Shown here piece after piece: positions 12,947 through 22,919 of a stretch of DNA of 64,000 nucleotides (the stretch's first letter is position 1; the number at the start of each line of letters is the position of its first letter). The position numbers and the translations under genes were made by a program. Below the pieces are notes generated by a model that saw nothing but the letters and a program-made list of their open reading frames with translations, searched no databases and was not told the origin of the DNA. The stretch comes from Paragyromitra xinjiangensis. Its lineage: Eukaryota; Ascomycota; Pezizomycetes; Pezizales; Discinaceae. The DNA is taken from the NCBI GenBank assembly GCA_038503065.1, contig JBCAMK010000014.1, positions 992,001-1,056,000 of the forward strand, read 5' to 3'.

Positions 12947-14202
12947 TGCTATTTTCATTTATTCTTACGACTTCATGCTCTGCTTTGTTTTGACTTTCCG
13001 TTTATTGCATAATGGTAGAATAGGTGTAATTCTTGGTGTAGTGGGAAGTAGGGTTGAGGACTAGGGGTCACGGTTTTCCCTTTCAGTCATTTTCTTTCCA
13101 TGGTTTATTTCTTTATTTCTTGATCTTAGGTGTTCGGTCTACTTTTGTTGGTACATTCCTTCTTTACTTAGTCAATTGGGGTTATTTATCGTGGCGTTTC
13201 TGCGCTTTCCAAGAAATATTTTATATCATGGGTTTGTCTTCAACCTTGTAACTGGGGTGGTATTCTCTTCGTTTTTCGCTGATAGTTCCATGGCTGATGA
13301 TTCTTCGACTGTTATCATTATCATTATCTGTACATTCTGTTCACTTTTTATAGGTCTTTTTTTCGAGGGAATTGGATGGTTTCATAGAGGTTGATTTTGG
13401 GGTAAGTAATGGCGTGTTTATCTCACACGATATTTCCTATTTACTTCCGGTGAACATATTTGGCTGTAACTAAGTAATGTTGTGTTTGGGCTAATCGAGA
13501 ACTTCGTTGTCATACGGATCCTGGAATTCGTAATCTAGGAGGTGCATGGCCGAAACCCGCCTGCGGCACCGGGGAGAGCGAATGAAGCTATTCGATATCT
13601 GTCTGCGTAGTTGTTGGTCTTGTACCGTAGTAACTCGAGGGAGGGAACCTCACGCTAAGACGTTGGAATTGCTTCTATAGGCAAGGCGCCAATTAAAAGG
13701 GCCAAAACACAACGAAAATTTCTCGCTGCCTTACCTATAGAGGCAATTTCAGTGTCTTAGCGCGAGGTTCCCTCTCTCATTACTACGGTAGTACGGCTCC
13801 GCCCAAAGAGTTTGGGCACCCCCCACCAAAACCCACCCACTTGTGGATCGAGACCACAGCTTCTGCAGTAAGTGGTCGTGCAAATTGTGAAAATATGATG
13901 TGGCACCTCGCGGTTTACGTAATTATCAATCTATCCCCCACTTCCTAGATTGTTCCTCCCGGTTTTTTTTTTAGTTGTGACGCCGGATAGGCAGGATTCA
14001 TCCGACTAATTGAGCAATGTCGAGGTATAACTTGGTCGAATATAGGCGGACATAGGTAGATTTAGACAAAAATCGAGAAAAATAAAGGTAGATTTCGTAT
14101 AACGTGAATGTAGCTACAGTTCCAACAAACAAAACTGAAGTAAAGGTTCAAGCTAAACCTATCCATACGAACCAGCAAGGGTAACACATCTGCTTTTTGT
14201 CC
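12947..14202. other. Intergenic region between convergent RasGEF and MED4 genes
   Basis: The two genes converge here, so this stretch holds both 3' UTRs and terminators. The RasGEF side (12947-13400) is T-rich with no credible ORF. The centre carries a 164-bp TIR element (13625-13788). The remaining sequence up to the MED4 stop codon shows nothing I can identify. Confidence 0.5.
13625..13788. mobile_element. 164-bp MITE with ~65-bp terminal inverted repeats
   Basis: The left end CCGTAGTAACTCGAGGGAGG is mirrored by the right end, read on the minus strand as CCGTAGTAATGAGAGAGGGA. The complementarity continues for about 65 bp through GGTTCC/GGAACC, CGCTAAGAC and TTGCTTCTATAGG/TTGCCTCTATAGG. TA lies on both sides (13623-13624 and 13789-13790). 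The central spacer is about 35 bp and non-coding. The element is inserted between convergent genes and does not interrupt either reading frame. Confidence 0.85.
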
Positions 14203-15156
14203 TTAGTCTTCATCCGGATCGTACAGATCAAGACTTAGTGAAAGACCTGGGGGAGGCGGATGCTCTCTTGGCCTTTCATGATGCTGTGGTGGTATAGTAA
14301 TTGTCTCTACTCTTACTGGGGCGTTTTGTACAGACCCAGCACCTGCATCTGTTTTCTGGCCATTTGCATCTGGATTAGGGAAGAATTCTGACACAGTCAA
14401 GCCCTGGGCACGTAATTCTTCTTCATATGCTGTGTGTGAAAGGGCGCCACGCTTCATGACTTCTTCACTTGGCCAAGGGGTAAATGGCATTTGAGAAGGG
14501 TCGAGAGCGGAAACGTCTTCTTCTGAAAGCCCAAGTGGAAGTGACCGGGCAGCAGCTTGGGAGTCTGGTGGCGGGAGGTCGCCGTTACTGATGTCGTCTG
14601 GAGGATTAGAAATCCCGGCTGATACGGATGCATTATCAGCAGCAGCGGTTTGGGAATATTTGGAGGATTGAGGGGGCCTTGTGTATTTGGAGATTTTTCG
14701 AGCGTATGTCAAAAGCTCGTCGTATGGAACTTCTATAACATTATTAATACTCAACTGCATCATTCTGTGCGCAAGGAAAAATCAGATATACCGTGGGACG
14801 TGGGAAAATTAGTCATAGGAACAACTAGAACCTCTTTCCGAGCTTCTGATAGAGTTTCGAGAAGTTGTGTAAGCTGCTTGTCCAAAGTTTCCGAGGTCGC
14901 GCGCAGTGAAAGTATTTTTTGGTAACTCTGCTGATGCTCATCCACTTGGTGAATGTTAATTATATTTTACTAGTCTTCTCCTCATGCCAAGCCGAAGTGA
15001 AGACATACACTGCTCCAAGTTCCTAGTCAGAATATCGTCGGCATTGACCACCGCTATGGCAGCAGTTGGAGATGGGTTGTACGAGGACACGGATTCGATC
15101 ATGGTGGCCAGGGAGGCTCCTAGCCCATCGAAAGACTCCTGAATGATGGCGTTCAT
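14203..15156 (-). CDS. MED4: Mediator complex subunit 4 (3 exons)
   Basis: Med4, a middle-module subunit of the RNA polymerase II Mediator coactivator. Exons on the minus strand are 15156-15009, 14944-14792 and 14732-14203, giving 276 residues. The N-terminal part (MNAIIQESFDGLGASLATMI, SSYNPSPTAA) leads into a helical coiled-coil segment (LDEHQQSYQKILSLRATSE, LDKQLTQLLETLSEARKEVL). The Med4 signature follows: EVPYDELLTYARKISKYTRP, then PFTPWPSEEVMKRGALS. The acidic tail DLYDPDED is typical of fungal Med4. For intron 2 the nearer AG would create a stop. The AG just before AAGTTCC, preceded by a TATTAAT branch-like site, restores the family sequence, so I chose that. The gene is divergent from NCS1. 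Confidence 0.93.
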
Positions 15157-16174
15157 TGAATCGTGCCAACGACCAACGGGAATTGGTGCTTTTTGTTTCT
15201 AAATGATGACGACAGAAATCGCGGAAAACAAAAATAGTGTGTGTTGACAGCGGGAAGAAAAGGATGAGGCTGAGACTGTGGCAGCCCAGCCTACTTTTCG
15301 TTGTTTAGTCAGCAGTTTTGCTGTGTTACCCTTTTGAGCAGTGATTTTATATCCATCCTTCAACGACCAAACAGTATTGAGGGACAAGTGGCGATATGTA
15401 CCTGCTTAGACATCCTAAACTGCAAAGCGTTTTGCATGGGTGGTGGGATTCTGTTTATGCAGCAAAGGGGTGTGTTATTTCCACATGTGACAGGGCTGAG
15501 GAGGGAGAAGTAGGATGGGGTTTACCATCGATTTAATGTGTTCGTGTGGGTACCGTAACTCAGTCCAGACATTGGATGCTACAAAAGTAAAGTATAACTC
15601 TTTTAACTTGGTGGTGAATGCATGAGACCGTACTCGTGAGGCTGGGTTACTGCTGCTGTGTGGCACCTTCAAAAAATTGATTCTGGAAGCTCGCGCGGCG
15701 ACGGCAGCATTGTATGATAACCGCGAAATGTGAGAGGCGGAATTGCCATTACCACCAGTTTACCCCTCCCCCTCACCTCTCCTTGTAACTACCTGTACCT
15801 ACATTTCCATCATCCTGCTTTGCCCTAGACCACACCTCTATCATTCTATTAGCTTCATACCTGCTATCACAACGCCTATAGCTTGCTCCTGCTTCCTTGC
15901 AATACCCCTCTATTGTCTCCGTCATCAATTTTTTCTCGTCTTGATCAAAGTCCAGCTATACTTTGATATATTTCGCGTCCTTTCGTTTGAAAAGAACAGC
16001 GACCGAATATTAAACATATATCTGTGCTTTCTCCACTTCGAATATCCACGAGAGAATCCCAACCCTCATCGCCACAGGTTTTCTGTTCTATATCAGCACG
16101 TTTCAGTCCGCCGCTTCTTTTTTTGGCTAGCCCCACAAGGCAATAACTGATACCGAACACAAAACTTTCTCATC
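15157..16174. promoter_or_regulatory. Shared upstream region of MED4 (minus) and NCS1 (plus)
   Basis: About 1.0 kb between divergent start codons. The NCS1-proximal half (15740-16140) is markedly pyrimidine-rich, with CCCCTCCCCCTCACCTCTCC and other CT tracts common in fungal 5' UTRs and core promoters. Open frames here have biased composition but no recognisable protein. Specific factor-binding sites cannot be assigned without comparative data. Confidence 0.45.
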
Positions 16175-17158
16175 ATGGGTAAGACGTGAGTTAGATCTTA
16201 TGATCCACTTCGATATGCTTTGGAATTTCGCTTATTCTCATTCGCCTTCTTCCTCTTTCCCTCTTAGTCATCTTTCGGATGGAAGTCCGTGGCTGATGAA
16301 CATCGTTAATGCTCAGGCAATCCAAACTTACACAGGAGCAACTTGCGGAGTTACAGAAAGCAACCTTGTTTGAGCGTAAGGAGCTTCAGCAATGGTACAA
16401 AGGTTCGTCTACCCTATCATGCAGGGGAAACAATATTCTTTTCCATGTCCTAGGCACAGCCCTACTCCCTTATCACTGAAGATAGGTGGCAGGGCACAAT
16501 TCTTTACTTTCACTCCTTTGGTTCGTTGCTAGGGTTCCCACCCACTAATCAGTGCTAAAGGTTTCCTTAAGGATTGCCCATCGGGTTCTTTGAACAAGTC
16601 CGAATTCCAAAAAATATACAAGCAGTTCTTTCCATTTGGCGACCCGTCGACCTTCGCCGACTACGTCTTCAATGTCTTCGATGCAGATCGGTCTGGCACT
16701 ATAGACTTCAAAGAATTTATTGTTGCTTTGAGTGTTACATCTCGCGGCTCATTGGAGGATAAACTCAATTGGGCTTTCCAGCTTTATGATATCGATGGTG
16801 ATGGAGAGATTAGCTACGATGAAATGTTGCAAATCGTGGAGGCCATTTATAAAATGGTATTGAATGCATTTGGAGTTGCAATTTTAGGAAGTTAGCTAAA
16901 TTTGCCATGGCCCTCTAGGTTGGTTCCATGGTAAAACTTCCCGAAGATGAGGATACACCTCAAAAGAGGGTCGCCAAGATATTTAGAATGATGGATAAAG
17001 ATGAGGTAGGCTCCCCATGTTCATTACCAGAAACTGGAGGACACTCATTGAACCCGTAACCTTAGAATGGAAGCTTGACCTTAGACGAATTCCGCGAGGG
17101 AAGTCAAAAGGACGCCACGATTGTCTCGGCCTTGTCACTCTACGACGGCCTAGTTTAA
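16175..17158 (+). CDS. NCS1: Neuronal calcium sensor 1 / frequenin homologue (5 exons)
   Basis: N-myristoylated EF-hand calcium sensor. In yeast the orthologue Frq1 binds and activates the phosphatidylinositol 4-kinase Pik1. Exons are 16175-16185, 16317-16402, 16561-16856, 16919-17005 and 17066-17158, giving exactly 190 residues, the canonical length. The N-terminus [20 protein letters not shown] carries Gly2 for myristoylation. EF-hand 1 is degenerate ([13 protein letters not shown]) as in all NCS proteins. EF2 is [14 protein letters not shown]3 [12 protein letters not shown] and EF4 [12 protein letters not shown], each with intact loop positions 1, 3, 5, 7 and 12. The first coding exon is only 11 nt and encodes the myristoylation start, so it is easy to miss. 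No defects are seen. Confidence 0.97.
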
Positions 17159-18482
17159 ACTCATAAACTCATTTTATTTCTCTTTAACTTTTCCCTTCGA
17201 ATTTTTTTCGCTCCCTCCTTTTGTTTTCTTGCTTTGTTAGGTATGCCACATATAGTATCACCAGGGCGAGAGGTGTGCACTTGTACGGTGCTGGTGCTGG
17301 TGCTGGTTTTGGTATCAGCCTGCCTTGAAAGGGAGAATTGTAGCAAATGCTCGGCTAAGGATGACAACACCCACATTTGAATAAAATAAGCATACCGGGT
17401 GAATCGAACTTTCTGGTAGGATATAGCCCAATAAGGAGAGTAGGAATTAGGTCATTTTACTCCCACTTTTGGGCCGTCTTTCTACTTTCTTTGATATCTT
17501 CAGATTAATGGAAGATTTATTGCAAAGCTGTAGGCGTTTAGCTGTTTTCCTCTGTTTAGTTACGAATCTCTTTATTCCTAACAGCACGGACAGGGTTTTA
17601 TTTCTGGTTTTCATAGCATTCTCCTCTTGTTCTGTCTCGTCGTTTCTTTCTACTTGTGGGAAAGCATTTGTTCGCAATTATCCTCATCTATTTCCGTCAT
17701 TTACGGTCTAAGGCATCCGGGTAATTTTTATCTTATTTCATTACATTTACATCGCACTCATGTGTATTCCACGATAGATACATGTGTTTATTAACTTGTT
17801 TTGTGGGTATTGGAGTTGGGATACTAGGGTTAATTGTGATGGAAATGATCCAACGAGTGATTTATGATGAAATATGAGATACACGTGTTTATCAGCTGCA
17901 AACGACTAAAACGCACCAAGTTTCCGACAGGCCGTTAGTTCTGGCAAGCTCCTGTAATATTCACATTAAGTTTGAATATTTTACTGGTGTACTAGTGAGC
18001 TTGAAGATTTGGGTCCCGTGTTGCCTAGTATTCATTGTTGGGGGTTGGAGTAACCCGCCTAATAAAAGAAAAAACTAGAACATATAACAGCTTACACAAA
18101 AGCGCCCCCGTTAGCTATTACGGCATAGGTTGTGGACCCTCAACCTGCTACCATGTATCATCCCACAGGAACAGCAGCAGCCGCCTGGTCTTCCATGAAA
18201 TTATTGCCATCCACACCACCTGGAATATAATATTTACCCAAAAATCCTTGTGGCTGTCAATCGGTTTAGAGAGCGGAGAACAGCGAGTCCCTTGCAAATG
18301 CAACAAGCAAATAGTTCCAAATTGAGAGGTGGGCTCTGGCAATTAAAGTATATAGTACACCGGCCAGAAAAAAATATTCCCTGCGGAAGTGTAGGGAGAA
18401 AACATCCGGAAGCGCTTGGTTCTGAGCTTGCGAATGCACAATATTGTTTTCTTGGGTAGGGATGGAAGAGGTCTGTTCGCCT
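17159..18482. other. Intergenic region downstream of NCS1
   Basis: About 1.3 kb between the 3' end of NCS1 and the 3' end of the small minus-strand gene, so it holds two converging 3' UTRs. T-rich stretches follow NCS1. I see no credible coding frame, RNA gene or repeat element in it. Confidence 0.45.
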
Positions 18483-18868
18483 TCATTGTTGTGGAGATGT
18501 GTTGTCCTTCCTGGGCTTGCAAGCAGTTGACTCGCGAATTGGAATGACAACAGTGCCACGAGTGACGCCAGCGAGGAAGAGAGGTGTCATTCTCTCCAGT
18601 AGCGAGTTTGATATGAACAACGTATAATACGGCGCTGCTAACTGAGTGGGCAGTTTAACGACATCCCAGGGTTTGTTCGTGTCCCAAACTTCAGCTGCAG
18701 ATGCAGGCGCAGGGGCTGCGCAGTGGGTAATTGTTCTAGAAAGAAATATGTATGCCCGTTTAAACGAAGCTAGTTGAAGTGGGAGATCTGGAACTTCTGG
18801 AGTAGGACTTTCCAAACCGCCCACAGCACTAGGGCTGACGGCAACATACCTACATCATCTACAAACAT
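18483..18868 (-). CDS. Small hypothetical protein, probably spliced (about 110 aa)
   Basis: I do not recognise the family. The minus-strand frame 18796-18483 encodes a compositionally normal protein (KRAYIFLSRTITHC, VWDTNKPWDVVKLPTQLAAP, YYTLFISNSLLERMTPLFLA, TRGTVVIPIRES) that ends in TGA. A 53-nt intron with GTATGT..CAG ends (18849-18797) would join it in phase to a short upstream exon ending in MFVDDV at 18868-18850. Open sequence continues further upstream in that frame (LRLPLRVHSDP just before the Met). The true start may therefore be an exon I have not found. It lies between NCS1 and KXD1, which gives no functional hint. It could be a conserved Pezizomycotina orphan; confidence is mostly in the main exon. 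Confidence 0.5.
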
Positions 18869-19534
18869 TGGATCGGAATGCACACGCAGAGGAAGACGCA
18901 GTATGAACTGTGCCTGTGCCTGACATGTTTTCTTACCATACTTTTGACTATTATTTACTCAATTCCTGAAGCGAAAAAAGCAAACATAGAGCAGCGTTAG
19001 CAGATGAAGTAAAAATGTCAGTAAAAATGGGATGGATGGCCTTGGGAGGACAGTATGTAGAGCAAACAGTGATTGCCAACTCACAGCTCGTAGCTCCCGA
19101 TGTTAACTGTAACCAGCAAACCCCTACCTACCACCACCACTACCTCTGTTATGGTTCTTGGAGGTGGGTCGAGACGAGGAGGTGCGGCGTCAATCGTCGG
19201 GAGGAATAACGATGATAAAAGAGCGATATGCTGGCTATCTAACCTTAGCGATGGACTTGGAGGTCCCAGTGTTCCTAGAATTCGTTCCCTACGGCCTTTT
19301 TTTCGTGCAACACATACTCAACTCCTAATTTCTGTGGTCGGATCGTTCACCTTTCCGTTACGATCGCTCCTGGAAGAATCAGGAGCCTCCTCGCGCAGGA
19401 GGAGAGACGAGACAAGGTGAGAGAGGAACTAGGAAAGAAACAAAACAAAAGAAGAGAGGGGGATAAAAACATAGAATCGGAGAGACAGAATACCTAAAGG
19501 GCGAACTGAGATATCATCCTCCTCGCTATCCGCC
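18869..19534. promoter_or_regulatory. Upstream region of KXD1 and of the small minus-strand gene
   Basis: This stretch contains the KXD1 promoter and 5' UTR. It is purine-rich just before the ATG (AGGAAAGAAACAAAACAAAA near 19430 and GGGGGATAAAAACATAG near 19459). It may also contain missing 5' exon(s) of the minus-strand gene. No other features are visible. Confidence 0.4.
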
Positions 19535-20401
19535 ATGAACGACCCAACCGCAGCATTCGGCTATCCCAACCAGATGGATCGCAAGCAGCCTGACCTCAAC
19601 CAACACCAGCATCGTCAACACCACCAGACTCCTAGGACACCAAGCTACACTTTACCATACCCCCCACCCCACCAGCATGTACCACCCGCGAAACATGTTC
19701 CCCATCCACCCTCGTCATCCAGCACCTCCCCTGGTGATGATAATTCTCCAATCCATTATGCACCTTCGTCTCCTCACTCTTTTGCCCAAGGCCCACCTTC
19801 ATTAAGCACCTCCTCGATCTCAAGCTCGTCCTACGCTGGAAGCGCCGATGGCGAAAGCACAGATGGTGCCGAGATTGATCTGGTTGCTCTTCTAACAGAA
19901 CGGCTGGCTGGCGCCTTTGATCCGCTTCAATTGGACAGGAGCCTCGCGGTTCAAGCTCAAACGTATCTCCTCCTGCATGCCTAAGGCCCACAAATATTGC
20001 CATACCTCCGTATCCTAGTAGAAGATCGACTGCTAATTTATTATTCTAGGTCGGGGATGTTAAACAGCAAAACTCGTGAGTTAATTGCGCTTCAGGAGGA
20101 AGCTCAAGCGCGCCTGGCAGAAACACGAAGGGCTTTTCTGGAAGGGATGAAGATTGCCAAGGAGGTCAAGTCAGATCTTGATTACGTCCATCGTAAAGTC
20201 AAGTAAGTCAAAATTACTCTATGGACGAATTTTTATTCTCGTTTCTGACGGGAAGGTCAGGGTCCTCAAACAAAAGACAGAGCGAAAGTAGGAACCCAAT
20301 TTTCGAGAGCTCGATGGGCCTGGTGATACTGATCGGATTGATACAGGTACCCCGTCGAATATAATATGGCACGCGATCGTATACCTCCTCCCTCGCAGTA
20401 G
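19535..20401 (+). CDS. KXD1: KxDL-domain protein (BLOC-1 related), 4 exons
   Basis: Kxd1-type protein. In yeast Kxd1 belongs to the BLOC-1 complex of endosomal trafficking. Exons are 19535-19962, 20050-20202, 20261-20287 and 20347-20401, giving 220 residues. The first ~110 residues are low complexity, rich in His, Pro and Ser (HQHRQHHQTPRTPSY). The KxDL domain starts at about residue 115: DPLQLDRSLAVQAQTSGMLN, SKTRELIALQEEAQARLAET, KEVKSDLDYVHRKVKVLKQK, ending TERKYPVEYNMARDRIPPPS. It should form a coiled coil. Exon 3 is only 27 nt; both its splice junctions fall inside Lys codons and keep frame. I found no lesions. Confidence 0.92.
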
Positions 20402-21398
20402 CACACAGTTTACTTTAGGTTTGTTTGTTTCACTTAACATATTAACGCTCTCCAGCGCTACACTCATTCTGTGTAATCTTCTTTCTATCCCCTAGGTGTT
20501 GTTGAATTTGCCATTCCTCGCAGCCGGCAATGGCGTACAAGGAAATTGTTTTCAATATTGTTTATTTTTTTCATTGTATTTTCTTCGGTTGTTTTCTAGG
20601 GTTACTAGGTATATTTTTTATGAGGGAAAATTCCTCCGCTGTTGAGGTTGAAATGATGATAGAAAGACTGGCCAAACAGCTAGGTGGGCGGCATAAATAA
20701 GAATTTTTAAGGGTGAATGCTCCGCGTAAAAAATGGACGGTGTTTTTCCAGCTGGGCTTTGCGCTCGATAGCCAGTAATTTCCGTTGATAAGGACTGCTT
20801 TGGCATGCAGCAACATAGTATTTGTTGACTGATAGAATTTGTGAGCTATGGTGCCCTAATTTCTAGAGGGTGAGGGTGTCAACACTCGGGGGAAATACTT
20901 GGGGCGCACCACCCATATGACTCCACATTTTGGTAGTACAGTTGCGTCCAACAAGTTCTTGCGGTTTTTGAGGTACCATGACGCAACAAGGAACCACGAG
21001 CCCCATATGCATAGCACAACACCCCCAGACCCACCATGCCTCCCACAACTGAATCTTAATCATGCCAGTACAATACAGGACATACTATTAATGCTTTAAG
21101 CAATAATGGGGAAACATAATGCTTTCTTTTTGTTGAAAAGTAAATATTTTCATTGAGTGGTTCATGGCATCTTGCTGCATCATGGTACTTCAAAAACCGC
21201 AAGAACTTGTTGGACGCAACTGTACAAGGCCCAGGCATAAAGTGACCGAACAGTTGGGGTTGGCATGCAGGGTTGGGTAAACCATAGAGGGGGAATAAGA
21301 GTGAACAGAACTTGAAAACCTAAAGCTCATCATGCTACACAACTGCTACTTAGAACTACATAGACCTGAGACTTTTAAAGAAACAAGTGAGAGATGAG
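20402..21398. other. Gene-poor boundary zone between host genes and transposon block
   Basis: No credible ORF. A TA-flanked MITE occupies 20939-21222. The 175 bp after it (21225-21398) runs into an LTR-like sequence at 21399 and holds nothing I can identify. This is where the gene-bearing half ends and the nested transposon half begins. Confidence 0.5.
20939..21222. mobile_element. 284-bp MITE, copy 2 of the two-copy family
   Basis: Terminal inverted repeats of about 50 bp begin CAGTTGCGTCCAACAAGTTC on both strands, with three differences between arms. TA flanks at 20937-20938 and 21223-21224. It matches the element at 2629-2910 end to end with small indels in the centre. The better preserved arms suggest a younger insertion. 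It is non-coding and presumably mobilised by a Tc1/mariner-like transposase not present in this window. Confidence 0.92.
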
Positions 21399-21819
21399 TG
21401 TAACGGACCCACAAGGCTGTTACATGTGAAAGGAAGAATAGACCCGGGCAGACGGAGAGGTACAAGGACCAGCATGAGTGGAGTAGCTACCACATGCTAG
21501 GGAACACCAGTACCCCGCTGACCTGGTGGTTAGGAACATCCGGAGGTGCTATGGCTGACGGGCCTGTAGCAGATCTCCGATGACATCAAACACATAGATA
21601 TGTGGTTGAGTTCCTAATCTACCTGTGCATGCCCCGCCACCAGTTGCTGTTCTCCATCTTCAACCAGAGACCTAGTGACGAGAATTACCAAGTTCCGCCC
21701 TTAAGATTATTGAGTATACTGCACGAAAATACTTTAAGATCTCTGCCTGACTTTAGTATAAGCAACGGCCGTTATCCTACCTAGCCTTAGCAGTTGTCTA
21801 GAGGACCACCCCCGTTACA
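21399..21819 (+). repeat. Internally deleted LTR (421 bp), same family as the 733-bp solo LTR
   Basis: Begins TGTAACGG and ends CCGTTACA, matching the solo LTR at 60418-61150 over both ends. About 312 bp are missing from the middle. In the intact copy the missing block is bounded by near-identical GCCCC[A/G]CCA motifs, so deletion between short direct repeats is likely. No 5-bp target duplication is seen: left flank ATGAG, right flank GCTGC. On its right it abuts a minus-strand gag fragment, so the locus is rearranged. Confidence 0.75.
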
Positions 21820-22919
21820 GCTGCATGTCCTTCGAGAAGATTACCAGTGTAGCGGATCTTAATTGATTCCTGCTGGAAACTGGAAGCTTCAATGGTGAAG
21901 ACATTTTCACATTGCCGGAGGAATCGGTCCACATCAGTAGCTTCTCCCTTGAACTTGCTGGGTTGAGGTGCCTTGGGTTCTCGCCCCCTGAGGCTCCCAG
22001 TAGAGGTGGGACCGGTGCCACTGCTGAAAACTGTAGCCATCATCTCCAACATCTTCTTCTCTGCTTTCCGCTGCTTCTTGCAGAAGTACTTCTTCCACTC
22101 CTTCAGATCCCTATCTGCCCCTTCTTCACTACTGCTGCTGCTGCTACTATCACCGGGATTTCCTCCTCCTCCTACTCCTATATTTCCATCACCTCCTCCT
22201 GCTCCTCCTCCCTGGTTCTCGTTTCCCTGCCCTTGCTGTTCACTAGTTTCTCTTCCTGTTCTTCCTCCACTACTTTCTCCTTCCTTCCTTTCTTCCAAGG
22301 GCCTTGGGTATGTTCCTCTTGGTAGCCATGAGCTACCACTATCGAGGGGTGGTGGTGTATAACCACTGCCGCCTGCAAGGGACCAAGGTCCATAAGAAAA
22401 GGGACCTCTAGGTGTCTGCGGAGGTATTGGAGTAGAGGATGAGCCTGAGGGCGCAAAATTAACTACTGGTTTTTGAACTGCGGGGGGTAATGATGGGGGG
22501 TCTGCTTTATTGGTAGGTGTGGTAGGTAGGGTGATTGGGAAGGTATCTGAGAGAAAGACACTACTGGATCTTTCTCTTCCTGCCACTGGTTTTGGGGGTG
22601 CGGTGATGTGTAGGTGGCCTTCTGTAATGGCCTGCTGTAGTGCTCCGATGTAGTCAGGGATTCCAACTGCTTCGGGGGGGTCTATATCCATGGGATCAGT
22701 TGCGAGGTCATCTTTGTCCATCAGCAACTGTTGTAAATGCTGCTGGAGGTTGAGGACTTTCCGGTCCAAATACTTGGCAGCTTCCCGCAACAAGGTATTT
22801 TCCACTTCTTGCCGTTCCTGTAGCATTCTCATGGTCTGTGTAGTATCCCCTACTGATAGGTTGATCTGGGACATGAGATGGTCTTGAAATGCGTCGAAGA
22901 AATCGGCTATGGTGACTTT
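21798..22919 (-). pseudogene. Ty3/gypsy-like gag fragment, truncated at both ends
   Basis: The minus-strand frame reads from KVTIADFFDAFQDHL near 22919 through a Gln/Asn-rich, Pro- and Gly-rich, acidic-Ser linker to a capsid-like segment, KAPQPSKFKGEATDVDRFLR, then NVFTIEASSFQQESIKIRYT and GNLLEGHAA. This resembles the retrotransposon gag domain of Ty3/gypsy elements. The N-terminus is cut by the tail of a LINE-type copy at 22920. The C-terminus runs into the LTR at about 21819, where the frame ends at a stop. No zinc knuckle, protease or polymerase follows, so this is a remnant. Confidence 0.7.
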
